From: Yersinia pekkanenii
Lineage (GTDB): Bacteria > Pseudomonadota > Gammaproteobacteria > Enterobacterales > Enterobacteriaceae
Assembly (NCBI RefSeq): GCF_001152565.1
Contig: NZ_CQAZ01000009.1
Location: 91,105 to 126,164 of the forward strand
DNA: 35,060 bases
Direction: 5' to 3'
A program made the position numbers and the translations under genes. The notes under the pieces were generated by a model. It made no database searches and was not told the origin of the DNA. It saw nothing but the letters and a program-made list of their open reading frames with translations. This document shows positions 19,028 to 28,733 of the stretch, piece by piece (the first letter of the stretch is position 1; the number at the start of each line of letters is the position of its first letter).

Positions 19028-20453
19028 CTCGACCATTCTTGATTGACTGAATAATATTGGTGGTGGAAACACCGTCTTCAAAATTCAACACCTTAACTTC
19101 ACCACCGGCAGCCCAGACTTCGGCACTGCCTGCTATCTCATCAGGTTTATAATCACCGCCCTTCACCAACAGATCCGGTAAAATATCGGCAATTAAGCGC
19201 TGCGGCGTGTCTTCTTCAAATGGCACCACCCAATCCACCGCTTCCAACGCGCCCAATACAATCATGCGTTGATCCAGTGGATTCACCGGGCGTTTTTCGC
19301 CTTTCAAGCGTTTGGTAGAGGCATCGCTGTTAACAGCCACAATCAAGCGGTCACCCAGCTTACGGGCATTGGCCAGATACGAGACATGACCCGCATGGAG
19401 AATGTCAAAAATGCCGTTTGTCATCACCACTTTTTCGCCACGCTGACGCGCCTGTGCAACGACTTTTTTCAGTTGCTGCTCATCCATCACCCCAAAACCT
19501 GTTTCAGCCCGGCCACGGATCGCGTTTTCCAGCTCAATGGGGGAAACCGTCGACGTACCTAACTTACCAACCACCACTCCGGCGGCAGCATTAGCGAGAA
19601 AGCAGGACTCTTCCAGGGTATTGCCAGCCGCCAGAGCGGCCGCCAGCACACCAATAACCGTGTCACCGGCACCGGTCACATCAAACACTTCTTGCGCCTG
19701 AGTCGGCAAATGCAGCGGGGGTTTCCCCAGTTGCAGCAAGGTCATACCTTGCTCGGAGCGGGTCACCAGCAACGCTGAAAGTTCAAAGTCTGCCACCAGC
19801 TTCATGCCACGGCTGACCAGTTCTTCATTATTTTTGCAGTGGCCAACCACCGCTTCAAATTCAGATAAATTAGGCGTTAACAGTGTGGCACCGCGATAAC
19901 GCTCAAAATCACTGCCTTTAGGATCGATAAGAACCGGCACTTTGGCCTTACGCGCTAACTGGATCATCTGCTGCACGCTGTTCAATGCGCCTTTGGCATA
20001 ATCAGACAGCACCAACGCACCCATCTGTGGCAACGCTTGTTGAATGCGCTCAAAGATAGGCTGTGGATCAACACCGTCAAAACCTTCCTCAAAATCCAGG
20101 CGAATCAATTGCTGATTACGGGAAAGTACCCGTAATTTGGTGATGGTCGGATGAGTGGATACCGAAACAAAATCACAGCGCACATGAACTTCATTCAGCT
20201 TGCTGGTCAGCGCCCGCGCCGCATCATCGATACCGGTCAACCCGACCAAACGTGAAATAGCGCCAAGGGATGCGATATTCATCGCGACGTTAGCAGCACC
20301 ACCAGGGCGTTCTTCGATAGTCTCTACTTTAACAACTGGCACGGGGGCTTCTGGCGAAATCCGGCTGGTTGGCCCATACCAGTAGCGGTCTAACATGACA
20401 TCCCCCACGACCAAGACACCGGCGCGGCAAAAATCAGGCAGTGTAACTTTCAT
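19023..20453 (-). CDS. hldE: Bifunctional heptose kinase/adenylyltransferase HldE
   Basis: This 476-residue fusion makes ADP-heptose for the LPS inner core. The N-terminal ribokinase-like half (about 1-318) phosphorylates D-glycero-beta-D-manno-heptose 7-phosphate. It shows [11 protein letters not shown], the PfkB signature [14 protein letters not shown] and the catalytic DVTGAGDT near 263-270. The C-terminal cytidylyltransferase-like half (about 344-476) adds AMP and shows [16 protein letters not shown] with the HxGH-type signature, plus [12 protein letters not shown]. Both active sites look intact and length matches E. coli (477). It follows glnE in the same direction, as in E. coli, but the gap contains an ERIC-type fragment. 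Confidence 0.98.
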   Translation of the reverse strand: MKVTLPDFCRAGVLVVGDVMLDRYWYGPTSRISPEAPVPVVKVETIEERPGGAANVAMNIASLGAISRLVGLTGIDDAARALTSKLNEVHVRCDFVSVSTHPTITKLRVLSRNQQLIRLDFEEGFDGVDPQPIFERIQQALPQMGALVLSDYAKGALNSVQQMIQLARKAKVPVLIDPKGSDFERYRGATLLTPNLSEFEAVVGHCKNNEELVSRGMKLVADFELSALLVTRSEQGMTLLQLGKPPLHLPTQAQEVFDVTGAGDTVIGVLAAALAAGNTLEESCFLANAAAGVVVGKLGTSTVSPIELENAIRGRAETGFGVMDEQQLKKVVAQARQRGEKVVMTNGIFDILHAGHVSYLANARKLGDRLIVAVNSDASTKRLKGEKRPVNPLDQRMIVLGALEAVDWVVPFEEDTPQRLIADILPDLLVKGGDYKPDEIAGSAEVWAAGGEVKVLNFEDGVSTTNIIQSIKNGRG

Positions 20454-20508
20454 CCCTTAGCTCCAAACAAGTCATTATATTATTGTGGTTGATGATATCA
20501 CAGGCTCT

Positions 20509-20594
20509 TATACCCTTTGTACTTGAAGCCACAGGGGGTTAGCTGAATTCATTACTCGGCCCATCCATAGGCCGCTGCAAGCAGCGTTCAAAAC
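20509..20594 (-). repeat. Truncated ERIC-type element between glnE and hldE
   Basis: Read on minus, the element begins TTTTGAACGCTGCTTGCAGC, continues with GGATGGGCCGAGTAATGA and AGCTAAC, and ends CTTCAAGTACAAAGGGTATA. It shares the inserted module with the elements at 5387 and 15119 but lacks their CCTCGC-AGAG-GCGAGG hairpin and has no opposite ERIC terminus. It starts directly after the glnE stop and lies within a probable glnE-hldE transcript. Confidence 0.7.
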
Positions 20595-20597
20595 GGA

Positions 20598-23432
20598 TCA
20601 CCCTAACCAACGTTGCCAACTGGCAGCCACTTGCGCTCTTTGTTCAATAAAGCTGTCGGCTGAAACTTTGCTTGATTGCTCCTGCAAGGCCAGATGATGA
20701 ATTTCATCGCGCATGGTGACATAAGCACGGGTCAGCGCGGCCGCCTCTTCCGGTGCCATAATGTCGTAATTGGCCATCAGCTCAAAAATACGCACATTAT
20801 CTGACCAACGAGTCAAACGCGGCTCGCTGGCGGCATAACGCAACACCAGATATTGCGCAATGAACTCAATATCGGTGATACCATTTTCATCGGCTTTGAT
20901 ATCAAACACATCACGCTGCTTGCTGCCTAAGTGAGTACGCATTTTCTCGCGCATTTCGCGCACTTCCTGCTGCAATTGCGGATCTTCACGACGCCGGCAG
21001 AGGATTTGCTGACGGATGGCGTCAAACTGTTGATGTAATTGAGGGCAGCCATAAACAATACGGGCGCGAACCAGTGCCTGATGCTCCCATGTCCAGGCTT
21101 CATGCTGCTGGTAATCAGCGAACGCCTCGACGGTGCTGACCAGCATGCCAGCCTCACCGGATGGCCGCAGCCGTGCATCGACCTCATATAAAATACCTGA
21201 CGAGGTGCGGGTGCTGAATAAGTGCATCACACGCTGGGCCAGACGCAGGTAGAACTGGCGGCCATCAATACTGCGCTCGCCGTCTGTCATCACATCCAGC
21301 GGGCAATCGAGCAGGAACACCAAATCCAGATCAGAGCTGTAACCCAGTTCCCAGCCCCCTAATTTACCGTAACCGATCACCGCAAAACCACGGCCTTCCC
21401 GTTGTTGTAAATGGCTCGGTTGACCATAGCGAGCTACCATTTGGTTCCAGGCTTGCTGGATAACCGCATCAATCATGGCCTCAGCCAGATAGGTTAAGTG
21501 ATCGCTCACTTTCATTACCGGCAGCGCCTCGGTGATGTCCGCTGCGGCAATTCGTAATTGCTGAGCCTGCTTAAACTGGCGTAAAGCTTCCAGTTGCTGC
21601 TCCTCGTCATCTTCCGGTACCCGCAGTAAGTATTGGCGTAATTCATCGCGGTAGGCACTGGGTTCCAATGGCTGATAGAGCGATTGCGGATCGAGCAATT
21701 CATCCAATAATAGCGGGTAGCGGGCCAACTGACTGGCCACCATCGGCGAGGCAGAACACAAGCGAACAACGTGTTTTAGTGCCGCATGGTATTCCACCAA
21801 CAATTCGAGATAAGTGGTGCGGGTAACAATGCTAAGCAGTAATTGGACCAGGCGACGGAGGGCAACATTTGCATCCGAACGTGGGCAAACTTCGGCAAAC
21901 AAGCGTGGCATCAGTTGATCCAATACCTCGCGGCCACGAGGCCCAATGGTGCGCTTATCAACGTCATGGCGGAAATCATTAATTATCGTCAGCAACTGGC
22001 TGCGGCCCGTTTCATCTAAATGCGGCGTCAGCGGTGCTAAGTCACTCTCTTCCAGTACGTCTTGCCATAAACTTTTGTACAAACCATGGCAGGGGTCTTC
22101 ACCAATATCAGGGGTATCGTCGCCAATCAAGTCGTCAAATACCAAGCGCACCGCCTGCATATGCTGTTCTAATGCGCTATTCATGGCTGCCCAATTGATA
22201 TGACCCATACCCCAGGCCAATCGAGCCTGATTCAGTGTATCGCTGGGTAAAGTCTGGGTTTGCTCATCGCCAATAGCTTGCAGCAGATTCTCTAACCGGC
22301 GTAAAAACAGATAGCTACTACTGAGATCTGTCACCTGCTGTTCGGGCAATAAACCCAGCTCTGCGACCGCCTGCAAGGTAGGCAGTAAAGCTCGCTGTTG
22401 CAAACGCGGTTCACGGCCACCACGGATTAACTGGAATACCTGCGTAATAAATTCAATTTCACGGATCCCTCCGGCACCCAGCTTGATATTGTCTTTCAGG
22501 CCACGCCGCCGGACTTCACGAGCAATCATGCCTTTCATATTACGCAGTGACTGAATCACACTGAAATCGATATAGCGACGGAAGACAAAAGGCCGCAAGG
22601 TTTGGCGCAGTTCTTTGCTGTAATGGTCTTCAGCTCCGCCCATCAGCCGGGCTTTAACCATGGCATAGCGTTCCCAATCGCGGCCCTGTTCTTGGTAATA
22701 ATCTTCCAGCGCGGCAAAGCTCAGTACCAGCGGGCCGCTGTCACCAAACGGCCGCAGCCGCATATCTACCCGATAGACAAAGCCATCAATAGTTTGCTGA
22801 TCCAACGCCTTAATAAGCCGTTGCCCCAAACGGGTAAAGAACTGAGCATTATCCAACTGCCGCCGCCCGCCTTGAGTCTGGCCGTTCTCTGGGTAAACAA
22901 AAATCAGATCAATATCAGAGGATAAATTCAGTTCACCGCCACCTAATTTACCCATCCCCAGAATCAACAGCGGCTGCGGTAGCCCCTCACCATTACATGG
23001 CGTACCGAATTCACGACAGCAAGCCTGATACAGCCAATCCCGGGCAGAGAGAATCAGGCTCTCAGCCAGCCAGCTCAACTGTTGCAGGGTATCGATGGTC
23101 GAGCTGGTTTGCAGGGCCTGTGACCAAGCGATGCGCACCATAATCCGACGACGAAACAAGCGCAGCGCTGCTAATAACGCCGCTTCGTCATGTATCTCTG
23201 CCAGCGCCTGACTTAACCATTGCGGGTAATATTGCCACTCCTGCGGTTGCGGCGGTTGCTGATGCAACTCCTCCAGCCATTCAGGGTGAATCAGTAACAT
23301 ATCACTGACAAAATCACTCAACGCCAGTACAGCGATATCTTCATCACGCAAACCCGGCGGAGCCGGTAACTCATAAAAGCGCTGTTGTATATTCTGCGCC
23401 TGAAGCTGTAATTCCGCAGGAAGTGGCAACAT
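20598..23432 (-). CDS. glnE: Glutamine synthetase adenylyltransferase/deadenylase
   Basis: This 944-residue two-headed nucleotidyltransferase controls glutamine synthetase by removing (N-terminal half) and adding (C-terminal half) AMP, under PII control. The two nucleotidyltransferase signatures are [10 protein letters not shown] at about 159-168 with SDIDLIF, and [10 protein letters not shown] with SSDLDLVF near 690. A GlnD-type helical domain follows each catalytic head. ATG 23432 is preferred: AAGGA lies 7 bases upstream and the protein starts MLPLPAEL. A longer frame from 23489 would take 19 residues from the upstream ERIC element. Length is close to E. coli GlnE (946). Confidence 0.97.
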   Translation of the reverse strand: MLPLPAELQLQAQNIQQRFYELPAPPGLRDEDIAVLALSDFVSDMLLIHPEWLEELHQQPPQPQEWQYYPQWLSQALAEIHDEAALLAALRLFRRRIMVRIAWSQALQTSSTIDTLQQLSWLAESLILSARDWLYQACCREFGTPCNGEGLPQPLLILGMGKLGGGELNLSSDIDLIFVYPENGQTQGGRRQLDNAQFFTRLGQRLIKALDQQTIDGFVYRVDMRLRPFGDSGPLVLSFAALEDYYQEQGRDWERYAMVKARLMGGAEDHYSKELRQTLRPFVFRRYIDFSVIQSLRNMKGMIAREVRRRGLKDNIKLGAGGIREIEFITQVFQLIRGGREPRLQQRALLPTLQAVAELGLLPEQQVTDLSSSYLFLRRLENLLQAIGDEQTQTLPSDTLNQARLAWGMGHINWAAMNSALEQHMQAVRLVFDDLIGDDTPDIGEDPCHGLYKSLWQDVLEESDLAPLTPHLDETGRSQLLTIINDFRHDVDKRTIGPRGREVLDQLMPRLFAEVCPRSDANVALRRLVQLLLSIVTRTTYLELLVEYHAALKHVVRLCSASPMVASQLARYPLLLDELLDPQSLYQPLEPSAYRDELRQYLLRVPEDDEEQQLEALRQFKQAQQLRIAAADITEALPVMKVSDHLTYLAEAMIDAVIQQAWNQMVARYGQPSHLQQREGRGFAVIGYGKLGGWELGYSSDLDLVFLLDCPLDVMTDGERSIDGRQFYLRLAQRVMHLFSTRTSSGILYEVDARLRPSGEAGMLVSTVEAFADYQQHEAWTWEHQALVRARIVYGCPQLHQQFDAIRQQILCRRREDPQLQQEVREMREKMRTHLGSKQRDVFDIKADENGITDIEFIAQYLVLRYAASEPRLTRWSDNVRIFELMANYDIMAPEEAAALTRAYVTMRDEIHHLALQEQSSKVSADSFIEQRAQVAASWQRWLG

Positions 23433-23445
23433 ATCGAATTCCTTG

Positions 23446-23560
23446 TATACCCTTCGTATTTGAAGCCACAGCAGGTTGGCTGCGCTCACGCGCCCAAATC
23501 ACTTAACTTCAGGACTTGTTAGCTTGCCGCCTTCCTGCGACTCCAACGACTTTGGGTATA
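23446..23560 (-). repeat. ERIC element between ygiF and glnE
   Basis: This 115-bp element is bounded by TATACCC and GGGTATA inverted termini. Read on minus it starts TATACCCAAAGTCGTTGGAG, has a modified centre and ends GGCTTCAAATACGAAGGG before TATA. It lies 7 bases after the ygiF stop, and its other end is 2 bases from the glnE Shine-Dalgarno, so the mRNA hairpin would adjoin the glnE ribosome binding site. Confidence 0.85.
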
Positions 23561-23567
23561 TGCTCAA

Positions 23568-24875
23568 TTAACGAGTAGCACCATTCAACCAAAATGCTGG
23601 CTGAGCCAACGCTTCCTTGCGAGCGGTATCACGCCAGTGCCCTTGACGTTGCATAATCTCTTGCTGTAAGCCAAACCAGCCATCGATATACGGCAGCCAT
23701 TCACTTTGTGGATAGAAACCGGAGAGCAACTGGAAGGTCATGATCTGCCGGTTCAAACGAGGGAGTTGTGCCAGATAGCCATCGTCATCCATATGGTGAC
23801 CAAAGGCTTCTTTCAGGTCAGCAGCACTGCGGCTCAGCATAATGTCGCAGAAGCGTTTAAATGAACCATCTAACTTGGCCTGTGCTTTAGCATCCATAAA
23901 TGGCCGCCAGCCAGAGGTCACCAACCATGATGTAAGTGCTAACTTACATTTTAGGTAATCGGCGCTATAACAGAGCTGCTCAGCATCGACATTTTTCGGC
24001 TCTAACTGCGGTTCCAGCGCGATTAACAGGGCACGCAATTCGGTGCTGGCCTTGCGTGGCACCAACCCACCAAAAATAGCTAATGACTGGCGTACCATCG
24101 CCACTGCTTCAATGATCATTGCTTTAGCCGCTGGCTCACCGCGCAGCCACAGCTCTTCATGGTATTGCCAGTGATCCAACGCCATTTCCAGCCCTGCCAC
24201 CATCCCTTGCTCAACCGTAGATTTCGCCGCAGGTTGTAAAACCAGTAATGGCCGTAATTCACCTGATGGCTGACCTTGCGCTAAACGATAACCACGCGCG
24301 GCTTTACTCAAATCACTTTGACGTAAGCCTCCGATGGATGCCAATTCAGCCGCCAATGCCAGTAAATCGGCCTGATTGCCTTGTTTCAGCTCCAGCTCAA
24401 TTTCACTCAGTGGCTCCGATAACTCACCCGCGCTGATGGTACCTTGGTCCAGAGCAAGCTCTATCTCGCTCTCACCGTAAGTAATTACCCACTTCTCGCG
24501 AGTGAAATCAGTACGGAATAATGGCTGTAATTCAGCTTGCAGTGCTTCAGCCGCCCAACCTTCCGGCCAGATATCGGCGGGGAAACGCGCCAAATCCAAT
24601 TGGTCACTATCAATATCTACATTATATTCAGGGCGTTGATGTAAACCGCCCACAACTTTACCGCCAGTTTTCACCGTCATCTCATAACGGCCATCGTAGC
24701 CACGAATACGTAAACCAATATCATGCTGACGCAGCCGGTTATCGACCGTTTCAAAATAGATATTAGTCAAAGTCTGCGGGGCAGAATGCTGGCTTTGCCA
24801 GGACGTGAGTTTCTCCGGCAACGCGGCAATGGCCGCAGGAGTAGCAATAAATTTTAATTCTATTTCAACGGTCAT
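23568..24875 (-). CDS. ygiF: Inorganic triphosphatase YgiF (CYTH-CHAD)
   Basis: This 435-residue protein hydrolyses tripolyphosphate. Residues about 1-200 are a CYTH domain with the signature ExExK (Glu4, Glu6, Lys8 in EIELKF), followed by LRIRGYDGRYEMTVK and ELELK, the acidic and basic tunnel strands. Residues about 215-430 are a CHAD helical domain with HYEELW-type and RKASTELRALL basic helices, likely to bind polyanions. ATG 24875 gives MTVEIELKF; a start four codons upstream (24887) is equally possible by spacing. It precedes glnE in the same direction, as in E. coli, but an ERIC element separates them. Confidence 0.93.
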   Translation of the reverse strand: MTVEIELKFIATPAAIAALPEKLTSWQSQHSAPQTLTNIYFETVDNRLRQHDIGLRIRGYDGRYEMTVKTGGKVVGGLHQRPEYNVDIDSDQLDLARFPADIWPEGWAAEALQAELQPLFRTDFTREKWVITYGESEIELALDQGTISAGELSEPLSEIELELKQGNQADLLALAAELASIGGLRQSDLSKAARGYRLAQGQPSGELRPLLVLQPAAKSTVEQGMVAGLEMALDHWQYHEELWLRGEPAAKAMIIEAVAMVRQSLAIFGGLVPRKASTELRALLIALEPQLEPKNVDAEQLCYSADYLKCKLALTSWLVTSGWRPFMDAKAQAKLDGSFKRFCDIMLSRSAADLKEAFGHHMDDDGYLAQLPRLNRQIMTFQLLSGFYPQSEWLPYIDGWFGLQQEIMQRQGHWRDTARKEALAQPAFWLNGATR

Positions 24876-25184
24876 AATTTCATTCACACCGGTATGTTGC
24901 GAGATTACGGGTATTATGCCTTTTTCGCTGCGATTTGCCTGTTTTACACAGATTTACCTATTTTACACAAAAAAACCGCGCGACCCTTGGGTCAAACCCT
25001 ATTTTAACAGGTCTGCCCTAAGGCTTCATAAGACAAATTTTCACTGCGGTTAAAATGAACAATAAAGTCGCTAAAGCCGCACCGGCTATGAGAGTAAGAT
25101 AGTTCTCATTCCGGTTTATGCGTTGCGTCGGCAAACTGAACACTCTACTATCGTTCCATAAATTCACTCATAAATGACTCCCTA
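24876..25184. other. ygiF/ygiM divergent intergenic region
   Basis: These 309 bases lie between divergent genes. They are AT-rich, with a run of seven A at 24969-24975. No confident promoter was identified. The last 11 bases before ygiM contain a three-codon reading frame ATG ACT CCC TAA whose TAA overlaps the ygiM ATG; there is no normal Shine-Dalgarno. I see no other gene. Confidence 0.45.
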
Positions 25185-25808
25185 ATGCAGAAATTACGCC
25201 TAATTTGCCTCGCGATGCTCAGTCTAAGTATCTCCTGGGGTGCGCACGCTGAAGAAAAACGCTACATCTCTGATGAGCTGGATACCTACGTTCATAGCGG
25301 CCCTGGTAACCAATACCGTATTGTCGGTACGCTAAAAGGCGGGGATGAAGTCACCCTGATAAGCGTTGAAGACAGCAACAGCTATGGTCAAATCCGCGAT
25401 AGCAAGGGCAAAATCACTTGGATACCACTTAACCAATTGAGTGAAACGCCAAGTCTGCGCATTCGGGTGCCTGACCTTGAACAACAGGTCAAAACACTGA
25501 CTGACAAGTTGGCTAATATTGATAATAGTTGGAATCAGCGCACCGCAGAAATGCAGCAGAAAGTGGCTGCCAGCGATAGCGTCATCTCCGAGCTACAAAA
25601 AGAAAACGAGTCGCTGAAAAACCAGTTAGTGGTTGCGCAAAAGAAAGTCAGTGCGGTGAATCTGCAATTGGATGACAAACAGCGCACCATCATTCTGCAA
25701 TGGTTTATGTATGGTGGTGGTGTTGCCGGTGTCGGCCTACTGATTGGTTTGGTGCTACCACATCTGATACCCAGCCGCCGTAAAAAGAACAACCGTTGGA
25801 TGAACTGA
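25185..25808 (+). CDS. ygiM: SH3 domain membrane protein YgiM
   Basis: This 207-residue envelope protein has a signal peptide (about 1-22, ending AHA), a bacterial SH3 domain at about 25-90 (YVHSGPGNQYRIVGTLKGGD, then ITWIPLNQL), a coiled coil at about 100-165 (LEQQVKTLTDKL through LQLDDK) and a C-terminal transmembrane helix (about 168-192) before a basic tail ending RWMN. It is nearly collinear with E. coli YgiM (206). The topology suggests an inner-membrane anchor with the SH3 domain in the periplasm, perhaps contacting peptidoglycan; function is not established. Start is chosen by family N-terminus since no Shine-Dalgarno is visible. cca follows after an ERIC element. Confidence 0.92.
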   Translation: MQKLRLICLAMLSLSISWGAHAEEKRYISDELDTYVHSGPGNQYRIVGTLKGGDEVTLISVEDSNSYGQIRDSKGKITWIPLNQLSETPSLRIRVPDLEQQVKTLTDKLANIDNSWNQRTAEMQQKVAASDSVISELQKENESLKNQLVVAQKKVSAVNLQLDDKQRTIILQWFMYGGGVAGVGLLIGLVLPHLIPSRRKKNNRWMN

Positions 25809-25825
25809 TAGCCATTACCAACCTG

Positions 25826-25970
25826 CGCTGCAACCTCAAGAACGAAGAGTCTATCCAACGTTATTGGCGTTCCAGCCAGGCAGTAAACGAGTGAATCCCG
25901 TTGATCTTACATAAGTAAGTGATTCGGGTGAGTGAGAACCGCTAACAACGCTGCAACGTCAAGAACGAAG
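25826..25970 (+). repeat. 22-bp direct repeat flanking the ERIC body
   Basis: Units at 25826-25847 and 25949-25970 read CGCTGCAACSTCAAGAACGA then AG, with one mismatch (C/G at S). They are 123 bp apart, one ERIC length, and both correspond to the ERIC 3' tail. This suggests either a tandem ERIC that lost most of one copy, or an insertion next to an older ERIC end. Confidence 0.8.
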
Positions 25971-25974
25971 GATT
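25850..25974 (+). repeat. Complete ERIC element between ygiM and cca
   Basis: This element carries the classic core: GTGAATCCC, then CTTACATAAGTAAGTGATTC and GGGTGAG, followed by CCGCTAACAACGCTGCAACG. These match the well-known ERIC primer sites. Length, about 125 bp, is that of a full ERIC. Its 3' end contributes AAGGA (25968-25972), the apparent ribosome binding site of cca. A second copy of the ERIC tail lies just upstream at 25826-25847. Confidence 0.93.
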
Positions 25975-25977
25975 AAC

Positions 25978-27216
25978 ATGGAAATCTATCTGGTCGGCGG
26001 GGCTGTACGCGACAACCTATTAAACCTGCCGGTTACCGAACAAGATTGGGTGGTGGTGGGGGCAACTCCAGAACAGTTACTGGCACAGGGTTACCAACAG
26101 GTCGGTAAAGATTTCCCTGTATTCCTGCACCCGGTAAGCCATGAAGAATATGCACTGGCACGCACTGAACGTAAATCAGGCCAAGGCTATACCGGTTTTA
26201 CCTGCTACGCTGCACCGGATGTCACACTGGAAGACGACTTACTGCGGCGCGATTTGACCATCAATGCCATTGCCCGTAGCGCCGATGGGGAACTGTTCGA
26301 TCCCTACCACGGTCAACAGGACTTAGAAAACAGAATATTACGTCATGTCTCCGATGCCTTTGGTGAAGATCCATTACGTGTGCTGCGTGTCGCCCGTTTC
26401 GCGGCCCGTTTCGCTTACCTCGGTTTTACTATCGCACCAGAGACCCAGACCCTAATGGCAGCCATGGTGCACAGTGGTGAACTCTCAGCATTGACACCTG
26501 AACGGGTATGGAAAGAAACTGAGAAAGCGCTGAAAACACCAAGCCCACAGATCTATTTTCAGGTGCTGCGGGATTGTGGTGCGCTGTCCGTGTTGTTCCC
26601 GGAAATTGAACGTCTGTTTGGCGTGCCTGCGCCGGAGAAATGGCATCCGGAAATTGATACCGGTATTCATACCCTGATGACACTGGCAATTGCAGCTCAA
26701 ATCAGCCCTGAGGTTGATGTACGCTTTGCCGCACTCTGCCACGACTTGGGCAAGGGCCTAACACCGAAAGAGTTTTGGCCGCATCACCATGGCCATGGCC
26801 CGGCAGGAGTCAAATTGGTCGAGCAGTTATGCCAGCGCTTACGAGTACCTAATCCGGTCCGTGATTTGGCGAAGCTGGTAGCGGAATACCACGATCTAAT
26901 TCATACGGTGAATAAGCTTCGCCCTGAAACTCTGCTTAAATTGTTTGATGCTATTGATGTGTGGCGTAAACCAGAGCGCCTTGAGCAGATGATTATGACC
27001 AGCGAGGCAGATGCCCGAGGTCGCACCGGATTTGAAGAAAATCCTTATCCACAAGGGGATTATCTGCGAGCAGCATTCCATGTTGCCAACGGGGTATCAG
27101 TGCGGGAAGTGGTCGCCAGCGGGCGACAAGGCTTGGCAATTCGGGACGAACTGAAACACCGCCGCCAGCAAGCATTGGCGCAATGGAAACAAACTCAAGA
27201 AGTGATTTCAGAATAA
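25978..27216 (+). CDS. cca: CCA-adding tRNA nucleotidyltransferase with HD domain
   Basis: This 412-residue class II nucleotidyltransferase builds or repairs the 3' CCA of tRNAs. The head shows GGAVRDNLL (7-15), the metal-binding EQDWVVVG (Glu21, Asp23) and [10 protein letters not shown]. The neck carries [15 protein letters not shown]. The C-terminal HD phosphohydrolase domain contains ALCHDLGKG with a following PHHHGHG, as in E. coli Cca (412 residues), which has phosphatase and 2',3'-cyclic phosphodiesterase activity. The first catalytic carboxylate is Glu where E. coli has Asp; the DxD-like pair is probably still functional. AAGGA 5 bases before the ATG is the end of an ERIC element. Confidence 0.97.
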   Translation: MEIYLVGGAVRDNLLNLPVTEQDWVVVGATPEQLLAQGYQQVGKDFPVFLHPVSHEEYALARTERKSGQGYTGFTCYAAPDVTLEDDLLRRDLTINAIARSADGELFDPYHGQQDLENRILRHVSDAFGEDPLRVLRVARFAARFAYLGFTIAPETQTLMAAMVHSGELSALTPERVWKETEKALKTPSPQIYFQVLRDCGALSVLFPEIERLFGVPAPEKWHPEIDTGIHTLMTLAIAAQISPEVDVRFAALCHDLGKGLTPKEFWPHHHGHGPAGVKLVEQLCQRLRVPNPVRDLAKLVAEYHDLIHTVNKLRPETLLKLFDAIDVWRKPERLEQMIMTSEADARGRTGFEENPYPQGDYLRAAFHVANGVSVREVVASGRQGLAIRDELKHRRQQALAQWKQTQEVISE

Positions 27217-27236
27217 ATCGTGGGTCGCCATGAAAC

Positions 27237-27266
27237 AAAAAAACCTGAATATTTTCAGGTTTTTTT
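27237..27266. terminator. Bidirectional terminator between cca and uppP
   Basis: AAAAAAACCTGAA, loop TATT, then TTCAGGTTTTTTT form a 13-bp stem with an A-run on the left and a T-run on the right, so it can act for both cca (plus) and uppP (minus). Confidence 0.9.
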
Positions 27267-27288
27267 ATGCCACGAAATTAGCGCACTC

Positions 27289-28107
27289 TTACATAAAGAC
27301 CCAATACACTGCGGCTGCCACCACAAAGCGATAAATGGCGAAAGGGACAAAAGAGATACGTTTAATCAGTGACAGGAAGGTTTTGATAGCAATCAGTGCC
27401 ACGATAAATGCCGTGATAAATCCGACAGCAAACATCGGTAAATCGCCCAGCGTTAAGAAATGCAGGCTTTTATACAAATCTAAGGCGCTGGCCCCTAGCA
27501 TCATCGGCACAGCCAGAATGAAGGAAAACTCAGAGGCGGCGTAGCGATTCACACCGACCAGCATCCCACCTGAAATGGTGGCACCGGAACGGGAGAACCC
27601 TGGCCACAATGCCAGGCACTGGAAGCAACCAATGGCAAATGCCTGACGGTAAGTAATATCATCCAACCCGACAGCTTTAGGATTTTTAGGCTTGAACCAT
27701 TCAGCTACCAGCAAAAGTATCCCGCCCGCGACCAAGGCATACATAACACTTTGCGGATTAAATAAAGATTTGATGGTGTCGTGAAATACCAACCCCAGGC
27801 CCACCGCCGGGATCATCGCCAATAAAATATGGCCCAATGTCAGGTGGCCGCTGGTTTTCCCCTCATGGGGTACCGCACCGAAATGGATGCCAATCAGGCC
27901 GAACAAGCGCCGCCAGAACACCACTACCACCGCCAGAATCGAACCTAACTGAATGATGACTTCAAAGGTTTTTGCTTTGTCACCGGTAAAGCCCAACAAC
28001 TCGCCGACAATAATCATATGCCCGGTAGATGAAACCGGCAGGAACTCAGTCAACCCTTCAACCACACCCAGAACAAAAGCCACAAACAGCGAATACATAT
28101 CCGTCAT
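27289..28107 (-). CDS. uppP: Undecaprenyl-diphosphatase UppP (BacA)
   Basis: This 272-residue polytopic inner-membrane enzyme dephosphorylates undecaprenyl diphosphate, recycling the lipid carrier for peptidoglycan and other envelope polymers; overproduction gives bacitracin resistance. The two signatures are [16 protein letters not shown] near 17-32 and [13 protein letters not shown] near 170-182, which supply the catalytic Glu/His and Arg. About eight membrane segments are visible. Length is close to E. coli (273). The MTDM start matches the family. It is alone on minus between a bidirectional terminator and the folB region. Confidence 0.97.
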   Translation of the reverse strand: MTDMYSLFVAFVLGVVEGLTEFLPVSSTGHMIIVGELLGFTGDKAKTFEVIIQLGSILAVVVVFWRRLFGLIGIHFGAVPHEGKTSGHLTLGHILLAMIPAVGLGLVFHDTIKSLFNPQSVMYALVAGGILLLVAEWFKPKNPKAVGLDDITYRQAFAIGCFQCLALWPGFSRSGATISGGMLVGVNRYAASEFSFILAVPMMLGASALDLYKSLHFLTLGDLPMFAVGFITAFIVALIAIKTFLSLIKRISFVPFAIYRFVVAAAVYWVFM

Positions 28108-28266
28108 CTACGATACCCAATGCCATGTAATGGAAAATCACAAAAAAACGGCAATGTAAAAAACAATACCGTTAAATTTCAGTCTGTAAAAATATCACAT
28201 TAATTAATAAGTCGGACCACATTATCAATATAGGGTTACATTTTCATGTCGTCGCTCAACAAAAAA

Positions 28267-28626
28267 TTAGCTATTTCGCTGACCACGCTCAATCACCACG
28301 CCGACATTTCGGGCCTGTGCCACCGCCCCCGGTTTACTGACCTTAATCCGCACCCAAGGTGAATTAAAACGCTGTAGCAGCAGTTCGGCAATCTCTTCAG
28401 CCACGCGTTCTACCAAGGCAAAACGCTGCGATGCCACATGTTTTATGACTGCCTCACTGATATCTGCATAGCTCAAACAATCAGTTACATCATCACTGGC
28501 AGCGGCTTTACGATTATCCCAGCCCATTTCGATATCGAACACCAGCTTTTGCTGAATGGTCTGTTCCCAGTCATAAGCACCAATCGTGGTTATGACACTG
28601 AGTTCCTCAATAAATACGATGTCCAT
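28267..28626 (-). CDS. folB: Dihydroneopterin aldolase
   Basis: This 119-residue enzyme converts 7,8-dihydroneopterin to 6-hydroxymethyl-dihydropterin and glycolaldehyde in folate synthesis, as an octamer. Family features are [17 protein letters not shown] (with the conserved Glu near 21), [26 protein letters not shown] and [11 protein letters not shown], which supplies the conserved lysine near 98. The start is ATG 28626; an ATG one codon upstream would add a single Met. Length is near E. coli FolB (122). It diverges from plsY, as in E. coli. Confidence 0.95.
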   Translation of the reverse strand: MDIVFIEELSVITTIGAYDWEQTIQQKLVFDIEMGWDNRKAAASDDVTDCLSYADISEAVIKHVASQRFALVERVAEEIAELLLQRFNSPWVRIKVSKPGAVAQARNVGVVIERGQRNS

Positions 28627-28733
28627 CACGTCATTCTCTGTTTTTGCGCCTGCCGGATACCACTTCCAGCGGAATATGCGTATTATCCACTGATGTTGCG
28701 ATTAAAACGATCATTATTCAACAAGGCGGTGTT

